Below are positions 25,327 to 34,653 of a stretch of DNA of 64,000 bases, piece by piece. A model generated the notes under the pieces. The model had not been told where the DNA came from. It searched no databases and worked only from the letters and a program-made list of their open reading frames with translations. Where the stretch lies: positions 62,001-126,000 of the forward strand of contig JAHHHD010000010.1 of NCBI GenBank assembly GCA_019359505.1. Reading direction: 5' to 3'. A program made the translations under genes and the position numbers. This DNA is from Drouetiella hepatica Uher 2000/2452. GTDB taxonomy: Bacteria; Cyanobacteriota; Cyanobacteriia; Elainellales; Elainellaceae. Every line of letters begins with the position of its first letter. Within the stretch, counting starts at the first letter, position 1.

Positions 25327-27033
25327 ATGAACAAGTCCATTGTCTCTCCTACAGTTGATGATATACCGCAATCGATGTTAGCAGCTTCTAGAACCTCTGA
25401 GTTTAGAGCCTCTGAGCTTAGAATTGTTGAACCTAGAAAAGTGGAGCTTGGAAAACCTGAGCCTAAAAAATGTCAGATACTCTCAAATGTTTTTAACCGA
25501 AGAACTGGAGTATTGGCGAGTGTGGCAATCGCTGCCGTTGCAGGTTCTCACCTCGTTCCAGTGGAGCCTTACTCAACTCAATATGAGGGTGACTTACAGC
25601 TTTCTCTAGAACCTAAAGAGGGAAATACTTCTCGTGAAAATTCAGTGGCTCAGGTGAAAACGCCTACACCTAACATTGATTATGCAACTCAAGCTAGAAT
25701 TCTATGGAGTCCAAAGCTTCTCTCTCCAGTAATTGCAGAGCTACAAAACCAGTATCCTGACTTTAACTACGATCGCCTCAGCCGTAATCTGAAAATTATT
25801 CATCCTGAAGGTTCTAGAACCTTAGAAATTAGTTATCAGGATACAGATCCTCGGAGAACTCAAGCGGTTCTAGAACGGCTTTCTCAGGCATACCTGAAAT
25901 ACAGTCAAGAGTCTCCAGCAAATAACTATTCAGCACTGCAATTTATTGAGAAAAGAGTGCCAGAGCTACAGCAAGAAGTTGCACGAACTCAAGAAAAATT
26001 GCGGCAGTTTCAGCAGCATCACTCAGCCAATCCAGCTCAGTTAGGACGGCAATTAGCAGAGCAAAGTAATGCCCTGACTCAACAACAGCAGGAATTACAA
26101 AGTCAACTGCTTGAAGCGCGAACGGCTTACGCAGTTTTGCAGCAGAGATCCGCCGAATCTTTAAATCAATTTAAGAACCAGATCTTTGAATATCAACGCC
26201 TTGAAAGCCAGTTGTTAAGTCAGCAGAGTTTAGACTATCAAGAATTGCTGAGCCAGTTTCAAGAAACTGCAATTCAGCTCACTCTAGAACGTAGTCATCC
26301 TGAATCTAATCTTGAGTCAAACCGTGTAAAACAGCAGCTGTTAGAGCAACACTATCAGCGGCTGTCTGAGCAGCTATCTCGAACTGTTCAGAAACCCTTG
26401 ATCGATCGCCTTTCTCAGCTCAACACTGATTCCAAACCAGAGAACTCTCAAGAAGCACATCAGCTCAAAATGTTAATAGAGCTGAAGGTTGCTGAAAATC
26501 AAGTGCGGATGCTGGAAATCAGCTATGAAGCGATCGTTCAAACTAAGGCTTTATTAGGTGACAGAATCAGGCAATGGGCAGGTCTAGCACGGCAATATGA
26601 TCAGCTACAGTTAGAGTTGCAGCTTGCGACTAATAAACTGAATTTGTCTCTAACAAAACAGGCAGAGCTACAAACCTTCGTTCAGTCTGTCTGGCAAGTG
26701 ATAGCTCCACCTCACATTAAGCCAATCGCAAACGGGTTGACTTTATCTGTTGCTCAACGAGACTTGAGCTTGAGTCTAGCGCTTTGTTTTATTGTGGTTG
26801 TATGGGTTATGACATCTGGAAAAGATGTTAGGAAAAATAGAGTGCGATCGCAAGAGCTGCTTGGCTCACCGCTGCCTGTTTTTCAATCTGATTATCAAAG
26901 TCTAATGGCTCAAGACTCTCAGCCCTTGGCGCTAGAACTTCCAAAAGTCAAGGTACTTTGTTCAATTGATAATGATAATAATCGGTCATCAATTTGGGGC
27001 AATGGCTCATTGCAGAAAATTAGCGGAAATTAA
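25327..27033 (+). CDS. Kinase-less Wzz/Wzc-like chain-length protein
   Basis: This protein of about 568 residues parallels the periplasmic part of the neighbouring Wzc. The segment DYATQARILWSPKLLSPVIAE matches DYGTQIRILQSPRLMNGIVKE next door, and ISYQDTDPRRTQAVLERLSQAY matches VSYQDSDPRKVQYVLDKISQAY. TM1 is near residue 52-70 and TM2 near 478-496, with glutamine-rich coiled coils between. After TM2 only about 70 residues remain, with no Walker motifs, so it cannot be a kinase. The start is ATG 25327; a TTG sits at 25321. It looks like a diverged duplicate of the gene 75 bp upstream. Confidence 0.82.
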   Translation: MNKSIVSPTVDDIPQSMLAASRTSEFRASELRIVEPRKVELGKPEPKKCQILSNVFNRRTGVLASVAIAAVAGSHLVPVEPYSTQYEGDLQLSLEPKEGNTSRENSVAQVKTPTPNIDYATQARILWSPKLLSPVIAELQNQYPDFNYDRLSRNLKIIHPEGSRTLEISYQDTDPRRTQAVLERLSQAYLKYSQESPANNYSALQFIEKRVPELQQEVARTQEKLRQFQQHHSANPAQLGRQLAEQSNALTQQQQELQSQLLEARTAYAVLQQRSAESLNQFKNQIFEYQRLESQLLSQQSLDYQELLSQFQETAIQLTLERSHPESNLESNRVKQQLLEQHYQRLSEQLSRTVQKPLIDRLSQLNTDSKPENSQEAHQLKMLIELKVAENQVRMLEISYEAIVQTKALLGDRIRQWAGLARQYDQLQLELQLATNKLNLSLTKQAELQTFVQSVWQVIAPPHIKPIANGLTLSVAQRDLSLSLALCFIVVVWVMTSGKDVRKNRVRSQELLGSPLPVFQSDYQSLMAQDSQPLALELPKVKVLCSIDNDNNRSSIWGNGSLQKISGN

Positions 27034-27066
27034 TAGAAGATTAGTTCTTAAAGATACTGTTTTGAA

Positions 27067-29319
27067 CTATCTTTTGATAATTTGACGAATGACCTGCCAT
27101 GCTCTTTCGACATCCAAAAAGCTTGTAGCGTAATTCTTACAAAGCAGCTCTTCGCTCAAAAATAAATCGTGTTTTTCAATAATTTTGTTGCGGACAGCAG
27201 TAGAGAGAATAGCAGGATCAGGCGAGTCTGCCTTCGATAGCTTTTTGAGGTATCGCAGCAGTTGAGCCGGGGTAATGTCATTTATGGTGAGGGCGATCGC
27301 TCCTTGATCAACCTCCAGCTTATCGGTCAAGAACTGAATGAATAGCGTATTCATGACTAGACTGCCCGCCCAGGGAAACAGCAAAGTTTGATGTCCATAT
27401 TCCATCACTGGAGAATGATCTAATCCATACATCAGGAAGTTCGCCCTCGCTTCTTGTAATAGATCTCTTGCTGTTGCATCCAAAAAGATCGGCGTATCTT
27501 CTGTGGTGTAGATTTTGAACATCTCTTGGCGAATGCGATCATGAACCAATCCCGGCTCACCGCCAAAGTAGGGAACGCGCCCTGCCGCAGCCCGAATGAC
27601 ATCAATGACACGATGGATGCGATCGACGGATAAAACCTGCCATCGGCTCCCAGCAAAAATCAGGTAGCTGTCTTCCAGAATAGGATAGTCGATCGGCAGC
27701 GTTCCTAGAGTTTTACCGACTGTGGTAACGCGATACTCTTCGGGCGTTTTGAAGGCAGTGTAGAAGCTGTAGTGGTTCACCAATCGTTCGCCCGTTAGCC
27801 CCAGCAGCAGCAGACCCTCCTGAGTTTGCTGAATCAAATCCTGTTCTCCCAAGCAGCGCAACACCTGAACATAGGTGGTTTTATCAACTTCAGAGAATGC
27901 GCCCGCTTCACAAAGCTCTGTCCAGGCGCGATCGGGGCGAATTCCACCCCGCTCAGCGATCAGCGACAGGAGCTGTTGAACCAAAGTCGAGAGGTGTAGT
28001 TTTCCGACTCTAGGCGGCTCATACCAGCCTTGCAGCAGCAGATGAGTCATGGCGATCGCCTGCACTAAAGCAGGATGTAGCGCCTTCTCAGGATGGGTGT
28101 GAGGCGTAATTTCTGGCTCGGTAATGTAGATCCGCAGAATAGCCGGATCGCCCGATCGCCGTCCCGATCGCCCTAACCTCTGCCGGGTGCTAGATACCGA
28201 ATAGGGTGCGCCAATTTGGGCGATCGAGGTAACGGCTCCAATATCGATACCCAGCTCTAGGGTCGAGGTACAAACAACATTAGCAGGGCGATTGTCTTCT
28301 TTGAGCGCATCCTCTGCCGCCTCTCGCAGCTCTTTTGACAGGCTGCCGTGATGGGGCATGAACTCATTGGGGACATGATGAATTTCGCAGAGACGGCTGA
28401 GTAAATCAGCGTACTTCTCTACATCCTGGCGACGGTTGATGAAAATGAGATTTTTATCCCCCCGCAGCACCTTGAACAGATGATTGGCGATATCAATTTC
28501 ATCTCTGGAATTACTCTCCTCAGACTCCTGATCAGATTCATCCTCTAGAAAAACTGGCGCAATTTTTCGGTATCCGCGAATTTGCAGCTTAATTTCTTGT
28601 CCTGCCTCTGAAGATTCAATTAGGGTAACAGCATCTACTTCTCCAGCTCTCAAATACTCTTTTGCCAGATTCATTTCGCCCAGCGTAGCGCTGAGTCCAA
28701 TGCGAGGAATGCGGCGGTGAATAGCCAGCTCTAGACGGTGAAGGAGCGATCGCAATTGCTGTCCTCGCTCAATCCCGATAAAGGAGTGCAGTTCATCCAC
28801 CACCACATACTGAAGTGTGGCAAAGATGGCGGTTAGCTCATGCCCTCGTAGAACAAACATAGCTTCTAACGCCTCTGGCGTGATTAGCAGCACGCCGTCT
28901 GGATTGCGTAGCACTCGCTGTTTGCGGCTAGAGCTAATGTCGCCATGCCAGGGATGCACAGGAATTTCTAGACGCTCTCCTAGCTCAGATAGCCGACGAT
29001 ACTGATCGTTAATTAACGCTTTAAGCGGACTAATGTAGAGAACCTGTATTCCCTCCCCACGCTTAATATCTCCGGTTTCTCTGCTGCTCATCAGCTTGGA
29101 GAAAATAGGCAGAAACGCCGCCTCTGTTTTACCTCCGGCGGTCGCGGCAGCAATGATCAGGTCAGTATTGGCAGAGAGAATAGGGGCGATCGCCTGTTCC
29201 TGAATATCGCGTAACTCTGTCCATTGCTTTTCCCAAATCCATCGCTGCACCTGTTCATGCAGTCGGTGAAAGCCAGAAGAGTCACGACTTGTAGATTCGG
29301 AGGAATATGAGTTTGCCAT
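27067..29319 (-). CDS. DEAD/DEAH-box helicase, Lhr-like core
   Basis: This superfamily 2 helicase of about 750 residues has motif I AAATAGGKTEAA, motif II VVDELHSF (DELH box), motif III LSATLG, and the RecA2 motifs STLELGIDIGAV and QRLGRSGRR. DELH and the 'ELGIDIG' plus 'RLGRSGRR' set are typical of the Lhr family, which translocates on single-stranded DNA and unwinds RNA:DNA or DNA in repair. A winged-helix/beta-sheet tail follows the core. It is much shorter than the 1500-residue full-length Lhr. The ATG at 29319 is preferred; the frame is open to 29367. It diverges from the isochorismatase-like gene. Confidence 0.88.
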   Translation of the reverse strand: MANSYSSESTSRDSSGFHRLHEQVQRWIWEKQWTELRDIQEQAIAPILSANTDLIIAAATAGGKTEAAFLPIFSKLMSSRETGDIKRGEGIQVLYISPLKALINDQYRRLSELGERLEIPVHPWHGDISSSRKQRVLRNPDGVLLITPEALEAMFVLRGHELTAIFATLQYVVVDELHSFIGIERGQQLRSLLHRLELAIHRRIPRIGLSATLGEMNLAKEYLRAGEVDAVTLIESSEAGQEIKLQIRGYRKIAPVFLEDESDQESEESNSRDEIDIANHLFKVLRGDKNLIFINRRQDVEKYADLLSRLCEIHHVPNEFMPHHGSLSKELREAAEDALKEDNRPANVVCTSTLELGIDIGAVTSIAQIGAPYSVSSTRQRLGRSGRRSGDPAILRIYITEPEITPHTHPEKALHPALVQAIAMTHLLLQGWYEPPRVGKLHLSTLVQQLLSLIAERGGIRPDRAWTELCEAGAFSEVDKTTYVQVLRCLGEQDLIQQTQEGLLLLGLTGERLVNHYSFYTAFKTPEEYRVTTVGKTLGTLPIDYPILEDSYLIFAGSRWQVLSVDRIHRVIDVIRAAAGRVPYFGGEPGLVHDRIRQEMFKIYTTEDTPIFLDATARDLLQEARANFLMYGLDHSPVMEYGHQTLLFPWAGSLVMNTLFIQFLTDKLEVDQGAIALTINDITPAQLLRYLKKLSKADSPDPAILSTAVRNKIIEKHDLFLSEELLCKNYATSFLDVERAWQVIRQIIKR

Positions 29320-29394
29320 TGTAGCTTTGTATAGCTTTTTTAAGATCAATGGTATGAATGGAGACAACAGCTAATCAGCCTACAGGAGAGATCT

Positions 29395-29949
29395 ATGAAG
29401 CGCGCCTTGCTAGTTATTGATGTTCAAAATGAGTATTTTACGGGTCAATTGCCAGTGACTTATCCGCCCGACAGCTTAAAGAATATTCTATCGGCGATGC
29501 AAATGGCTTCAAATCAAGATATTCCTATTATCGTCGTGCAACATACGGAATCAGAGCCAACCTCCCCTATTTTTAATAAAAGCAGCCCAGCCTGGGAGCT
29601 TTATCCTGAAATTGCCAAACAGCCTCACAATTTGCTGATTGAGAAAACCTTGCCCGGAAGCTTTACCGGAACAGAGTTAGAATCTTGGCTTAGAGAACAG
29701 GCGATCGATACTGTTGTGATTGCCGGATACATGACTCAGATGTGCTGCGATACAACGGCCAGACAGGCGGCTCATCTGGGGTTTTCAGTAGAGTTTCTCT
29801 CTGATTCCACCGGAACGCTAGCCTTTGAGAATGAGGCAGGTAGTGCTACTGCTGAAGAGCTTCATCGATCGACTCTAGTCAGCCAGCAGTCTTTCTTTAG
29901 CAAGGTCATGTCTACTTCTGACTGGATTGACAGTTTGAGTGTTGCTTAG
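29395..29949 (+). CDS. Isochorismatase-family cysteine hydrolase
   Basis: This 184-residue protein has the family's catalytic layout: Asp in [11 protein letters not shown] (residue 9), Lys in [10 protein letters not shown], and the nucleophilic Cys in [24 protein letters not shown] with the preceding cis-peptide region. Family members hydrolyse isochorismate, nicotinamide, or small amides and N-carbamoyl compounds. The substrate cannot be fixed from sequence. GGAGAG about 7 nt before the ATG is a good ribosome-binding site. It shares a short divergent promoter region with the helicase gene. Confidence 0.9.
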   Translation: MKRALLVIDVQNEYFTGQLPVTYPPDSLKNILSAMQMASNQDIPIIVVQHTESEPTSPIFNKSSPAWELYPEIAKQPHNLLIEKTLPGSFTGTELESWLREQAIDTVVIAGYMTQMCCDTTARQAAHLGFSVEFLSDSTGTLAFENEAGSATAEELHRSTLVSQQSFFSKVMSTSDWIDSLSVA

Positions 29950-30487
29950 TAAGCTTCTTGAAAACTGTGAGTTAGAAACTCTTGGAAATGCTTCTAGCGA
30001 CGTATTTTCGAGGGGAGCCTTTTCGCTTACAACTATGTGAAAAAGAGTCAACTGTGTGAAAAAGAGTGGGTGCTGATATTCATGTAATGATTTTTTATGG
30101 GGTAGGCTTCGTTCGCCCCATAAAAATCATTACATTTTGAGGACTACTCAAGATTGATACATAGGGTTTGACTGAACGGCAGTATATTTGCCGGGGTGCA
30201 TCTCAGGTTCACACAACGAGGCTCTGGGGAAAGGGTCTTACGCAACAGAGTGCTACAAATTGACCCGAACATGATATGTAATCCTTAGAAACTTTTGCTA
30301 CCTTAGCTCTTGCCATGGATGAGCATACTCAGCTATTAAACAATGTAGCCATTGCAAAGTAGCCATTGCGAGAGCCATTGCAAGGTTTTGGTAGAAAGCA
30401 CGAGCCTGGGTAGAGAGCGATCGCTCATCCGCCATCTCTTGTCCTACCTGTTGATTGCCCCCGCAACTACCCCTTAGAAATTAGCAA
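29950..30487. other. 538-bp intergenic region with a palindromic repeat
   Basis: No convincing gene is present. It contains one copy of the palindromic repeat described at 30077-30147, and near 30350-30385 three closely spaced copies of the short word AGCCATTGC. The promoter of the DUF4347 gene must lie in the last part, which contains a HIP1 site at about 30418. Confidence 0.6.
30077..30147. repeat. Palindromic repeat R3, copy 1
   Basis: TATTCATGTAATGATTTTTT leads into an inverted repeat (GTAATGATTTTTTATGGGG at 30084-30102 against its complement at 30116-30133). TTTTGAGGACTAC follows. The same sequence, in the same orientation and with a 44-bp insertion, recurs at 32962-33080 on the other side of the DUF4347 gene. 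Confidence 0.85.
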
Positions 30488-32956
30488 ATGACATTCTCCA
30501 TGAACTTTTTAAAATCGTCCGCTTTGGTCGTTGTTGACTCAACGGTTGACCATTACGAAAGTCTGATTCAGGGGATTCAGCCCGGAGCCGAAGTTATTGT
30601 CTTAGACGCGGCTGACGGCGTAGAACAACTGACTCAGGCTATCGCTAAACGCACTAACCTCAACAGCTTGCATATCGTCTCGCACGGACGATCGGGTGAG
30701 ATTCACCTGGGGGCGATCGTCTTAAATACTCAGACGCTCAAGCAGTATACGCAGCAAATTAGAAATTGGGCAAAGGCGCTAGCGACCAATGCAGAGATTT
30801 TGCTCTACGGCTGTGAGGTTGCTGCCGGAGAAGCAGGACGAGCATTTGTTCAGCACATGAGCCAGCTTACGGGAGTTAATGTCGCAGCCTCAACCACGTT
30901 GACCGGAAGCTCAGCGCAGGGCGGCAACTGGCAGTTGGAGCATATTACGAGCGGCACCAGCAGCACGGCGAACCCTAGAAGAGTCTCACCGCTTGCCTTC
31001 CAGTCCCAAACCTTAGCAACCTATCCCGGCGTTCTGGCCGTGCTGCTCAGCGAAACCTTCCGAGAAGCTGATGTCACCGAGAGACCTTGGCAGTTTGGTA
31101 TTGGAACAGGCACCGTTTCTGCCAATCCTTTTCTGACTGCTAGAGCCACAGTCGCCCCCTCACAGAACGGCCTGCCCGGAGCTGGAACAGCGATCGACAC
31201 GCCAGGAAACGGAGCCTTGCGTCTTACGGGCGTTGCCAATGACCAGGCGACTTTTGCCATCTACGATCGCCCCTTGAGTCAGGCGGATGGACTGACCATC
31301 ACTTTCGACTCCTATGCCTATGGCGGCACTTCCTTTAACGGCAGCAATGGCGACGGCATCAGCTTCTTTCTGGTAGATGGCAGCACTAATGCCACCCCCA
31401 TTTCGACAGCGGGAGCTTTTGGCGGCTCCCTAGGGTATGCCCAGAAACAAGTGCAGGGCATTCCTGGCATCGTGGGCGGCTATCTGGGTGTGGGCTATGA
31501 CGAGTTTGGTAACTACTCTACTTCGATTGAAGACACGAGTTTACAACGCCCAACCCCAGCAGGCGTTGCCACTCCCGTACGCGACTCGATCGCTGTTCGG
31601 GGCAGCGCTGCCTCCCAATATGCCTTTTTGGGTGGCACCTCTACTCTAGATATTGGAGTTGATAATCCTACGGCAACGACCCGCGACGCTGCTCAACGCC
31701 GTACCCGCATTGACCTCTCGCCCACGGGCATTTTGACGGTACGGGTAGACTTGAACTCAGATAACGACTTTGCCGATCAGGGCGAAGTGGTGATTAATAA
31801 TCTGGATGTCACGCCAATCAACGGCGCTTTACCTTCCTCCTTTAAAATTGGGTTCGCAGGTTCTACAGGCGCTGCCACCAATATTCACGAAGTGCGCAAC
31901 CTAATCGTTCGTGATTTTGTCCCCCCTGACATCATTATTCCGCCGCCAGTGGTTGATCCAGGTACACCTGGCGACCTAGACGATGGCTGTCTGCCTGGAC
32001 GAAACATTAAGGGCAATTCCACCACTAACCAGATTAGGGGGACGCTTAACAGCGATACGCTGATTGGCTTTGCGGGAAATGACCTGCTCCAAGGAAGAGG
32101 TTGCAACGATCGCCTGGATGCGGGGCGCGGCAACGATCGCATGTTTGGCAACGGCGGCAGAGATGCGCTCAACGGTCAGCAAGGAAACGATCGCGGTCTG
32201 GGTGGACGCGGCAACGATCAGCTCCTGGGCGGCTTGGGTAACGATAATTTAGACGGCGGCGACGGTCGAGATCTGGTAGAAGGCGGACGCGGCAACGATA
32301 CGCTGAAGGGCGGAAGAGGCTTTGATACGCTAGATGGCGGACGGAACGAAGACCGAATCGACGGCAATATCGGTAACGATACGCTCCGAGGTCGCCAGGA
32401 TAACGATATTTTGAGAGGAAACGGTGGAAACGACACCCTCAGCGGCGGATTGGGGCGCGATCGCTTAGGGGGCAACCGCAAGCAAGATGTGGTGTCTGGT
32501 AATCGCGGCAACGACGCACTGTATGGTGGCGGAGGCAGCGATACTCTAGAAGGCGGTCAGGGGAACGATCGCCTAGAAAGCAATACTCAAGCCGATCGTC
32601 TCATCGGTGGCTCAGGAGACGATCGGCTGATTGGCGGTGGCGGTGCTGATGTGATGACGGGAGGTGAAGGTCGCGATCGATTCATCTACAGTTCCTCTCA
32701 GAGGGGTGTGGATGTCATCACCGACTTTCAGGTGACTCGGCGTAGCGCGATCGATCTGATTGACCTGAGCCGCGTTTTCTCTAGAGCGGGCTATAGCTCA
32801 ACCGATCGCTTTAGAAGATATGTGAGATTGACGGCGGTGGGCGCTAATACCACTGTCCGGGTAGACTTTAATGGCAACACGACTGGCGGGTTTCAGTCGC
32901 TTGTTACGCTCAATGCCGTTTCCAATCTCACGGCTAATGCTTTCCTAGTCTCATAG
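30488..32956 (+). CDS. DUF4347 / lectin-like / RTX repeat surface protein
   Basis: This 822-residue protein is probably exported, although no classical signal peptide is seen; RTX proteins often use type I secretion. The DUF4347 domain (residues 12-180) contains LHIVSHGRSGEIHLG and EILLYGCEVAAGEAGRAF. An L-type-lectin-like beta-sandwich follows at about 185-475. After a proline linker come roughly two dozen glycine/asparagine/aspartate RTX-type nonapeptides (about 505-735) that would bind calcium. A short beta-rich end resembles the RTX C-terminal secretion region. The repeats are unusually arginine-rich (GNDR, GRDR). The gene is bracketed by two copies of repeat R3. Confidence 0.88.
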   Translation: MTFSMNFLKSSALVVVDSTVDHYESLIQGIQPGAEVIVLDAADGVEQLTQAIAKRTNLNSLHIVSHGRSGEIHLGAIVLNTQTLKQYTQQIRNWAKALATNAEILLYGCEVAAGEAGRAFVQHMSQLTGVNVAASTTLTGSSAQGGNWQLEHITSGTSSTANPRRVSPLAFQSQTLATYPGVLAVLLSETFREADVTERPWQFGIGTGTVSANPFLTARATVAPSQNGLPGAGTAIDTPGNGALRLTGVANDQATFAIYDRPLSQADGLTITFDSYAYGGTSFNGSNGDGISFFLVDGSTNATPISTAGAFGGSLGYAQKQVQGIPGIVGGYLGVGYDEFGNYSTSIEDTSLQRPTPAGVATPVRDSIAVRGSAASQYAFLGGTSTLDIGVDNPTATTRDAAQRRTRIDLSPTGILTVRVDLNSDNDFADQGEVVINNLDVTPINGALPSSFKIGFAGSTGAATNIHEVRNLIVRDFVPPDIIIPPPVVDPGTPGDLDDGCLPGRNIKGNSTTNQIRGTLNSDTLIGFAGNDLLQGRGCNDRLDAGRGNDRMFGNGGRDALNGQQGNDRGLGGRGNDQLLGGLGNDNLDGGDGRDLVEGGRGNDTLKGGRGFDTLDGGRNEDRIDGNIGNDTLRGRQDNDILRGNGGNDTLSGGLGRDRLGGNRKQDVVSGNRGNDALYGGGGSDTLEGGQGNDRLESNTQADRLIGGSGDDRLIGGGGADVMTGGEGRDRFIYSSSQRGVDVITDFQVTRRSAIDLIDLSRVFSRAGYSSTDRFRRYVRLTAVGANTTVRVDFNGNTTGGFQSLVTLNAVSNLTANAFLVS

Positions 32957-32961
32957 GGTAC

Positions 32962-33080
32962 TGGTATTCATGTAATGATTTTTTAGGCATTGCTTAATCC
33001 GGCTATAAAATCAGCAACGCCATTTTTTATGGGGTGGGCTTTGCTCCCCCATAAAAAATCATTACATCTTGAGGACTACC
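32962..33080. repeat. Palindromic repeat R3, copy 2, with a 44-bp insertion
   Basis: This copy shares TATTCATGTAATGATTTTTTA, the palindrome arms around GGGGTGGGCTTTGCTCCCCC, and the tail CTTGAGGACTACC with copy 1. A 44-bp segment beginning near 32979 interrupts the left arm. The octamer ATTTTTTA is found at both of its ends, as a target-site duplication would leave. It starts 6 bp after the DUF4347 gene stop and could act as its transcript-end hairpin. Confidence 0.8.
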
Positions 33081-33229
33081 GTCTCATAGAATGGAGAGAG
33101 AAAAACTGGAGAAAGGGCGCTGCAATTTCTAGAGTGAATTTCTAGAGCGCAATTTTTAGGCTCTCGTAGGGCAGCTTGTCCGTCCGCTCCCCCTAATTCT
33201 CAATCTCCCTGCTTCTCAATCTCTCTGCT

Positions 33230-34576
33230 ATGAGCACCTCTACCATTCAACCTGCTTTAATTACCCGCATTTTGCCCGACTCGATCGCGGCTGAAATTGG
33301 CTTTGAGGTGGGCGATCGCCTAGTCTCCATTAACGGACAAGCTCCTCGCGACCTGATCGACTATCAGTTTTTCTGCGCCGATGAAGTGTTGGAATTGGAG
33401 GTCTTAGACACCAGCGGCAAATCTCACCAGGTTGAGATTGAAAAAGACTATGACGAAGACTTGGGGCTGGAGTTTGAGTCGGCGTTGTTTGACAGCCTAA
33501 TTCAGTGCAACAACCGCTGCCCCTTCTGCTTTATCGATCAGCAGCCGCCCGGAATGCGGCAAACCCTCTACCTTAAAGACGATGACTATCGCCTCAGCTT
33601 TCTCTACGGCAGCTATCTGACGCTGACTAACCTGACTCAGCGCGAGTGGGATCGGATTGCTCAGATGCGCCTCTCTCCGCTCTATGTCTCAGTTCACGCC
33701 ACCGAACCCGAAGTGCGTTCTCGATTACTCAAAAATCCGCGTGCAGGGTTGCTGCTCGATCAGTTGCAGTGGTTTCAGAATCACGACTTGCAGATTCATG
33801 CCCAGGTTGTAGTCTGTCCTGGCATCAATGACGGGGAGCATCTGGAGCAAACCCTACGAGATTTGGCAAGGTTTCACCAAGGCGAGATTCCGGCTGTGAT
33901 TTCGGCGGCTGTGGTACCTGTGGGGCTAACGCGCTTTCGCCCTATGGAGGACGAGCTGATTCCGGTGACAACCGCCAAAGCCCAGGAAACGATCGCCCTC
34001 GTGCAAAAGCTTCAGGCTCAATTTCAGCAGGAGCTAGGCAGCACGTTCGCTTGGCTAGCCGATGAGTGGTTTCTAATCGGACGGCAGGATTTGCCCTCAG
34101 AATCACACTATGAAGACTACCCGCAGTTGGGCAATGGAGTCGGCTCAATTCGGCAATTCATTAAGCAGTTTCACAAAGCGGCTCGGCAACTGCCTGCCAA
34201 AATCTCTCCCCCGCGCAAATTCACCTGGGTGCTGGGCAATGCCGTGGAGCAGGCTTTTCAGCCGATCGCCGGTCGCCTTAATCAGGTGCAAGGGTTACAA
34301 ATTAACAAAGTCGCCCTCAACAGCGAATACTGGGGACAGGAAATTACGGTGACGGGCTTGCTCACGGGACAAGACTTGGTGCGAGTGTTGAAGGATCAGG
34401 ACTTGGGCGACGGCATCCTCCTCCCCTCGCTGATGCTTAAGCATGACGACGATCGCTTTCTAGATGACATGACGATCGCTGAAGTCTCAGGTCAGCTTGG
34501 AGAAATTCCCATTCGGCGGGTTGGCACCATTGAGGAGCTACTAGAGGCTTGCGTAGGGGAGCCTACTCATCTGTGA
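33230..34576 (+). CDS. TIGR03279-family radical SAM protein (PDZ-like + radical SAM + DUF512)
   Basis: This 448-residue protein opens with a PDZ-like segment (LPDSIAAEIGFEVGDRLVSINGQAPRD). The radical SAM [4Fe-4S] motif CNNRCPFC follows with cysteines at residues 93, 97 and 100. A DUF512 region (SAAVVPVGLTRFR, then FAWLADEWFLIGRQDLP) completes it. The CxxxCxxC spacing is canonical. The family is conserved across cyanobacteria and has no confirmed substrate that I know of. No biosynthetic partner is adjacent. A C-run/A-run/G-run hairpin just after the stop (about 34628-34644) may terminate transcription. Confidence 0.93.
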   Translation: MSTSTIQPALITRILPDSIAAEIGFEVGDRLVSINGQAPRDLIDYQFFCADEVLELEVLDTSGKSHQVEIEKDYDEDLGLEFESALFDSLIQCNNRCPFCFIDQQPPGMRQTLYLKDDDYRLSFLYGSYLTLTNLTQREWDRIAQMRLSPLYVSVHATEPEVRSRLLKNPRAGLLLDQLQWFQNHDLQIHAQVVVCPGINDGEHLEQTLRDLARFHQGEIPAVISAAVVPVGLTRFRPMEDELIPVTTAKAQETIALVQKLQAQFQQELGSTFAWLADEWFLIGRQDLPSESHYEDYPQLGNGVGSIRQFIKQFHKAARQLPAKISPPRKFTWVLGNAVEQAFQPIAGRLNQVQGLQINKVALNSEYWGQEITVTGLLTGQDLVRVLKDQDLGDGILLPSLMLKHDDDRFLDDMTIAEVSGQLGEIPIRRVGTIEELLEACVGEPTHL

Positions 34577-34653
34577 GCGTTTGTTTGCGCATGGGCGATC
34601 GCAAAGCTTACACTCGGTCTCCCCAACCCCCTTAAAAAAGGGGGATTCAGAAC

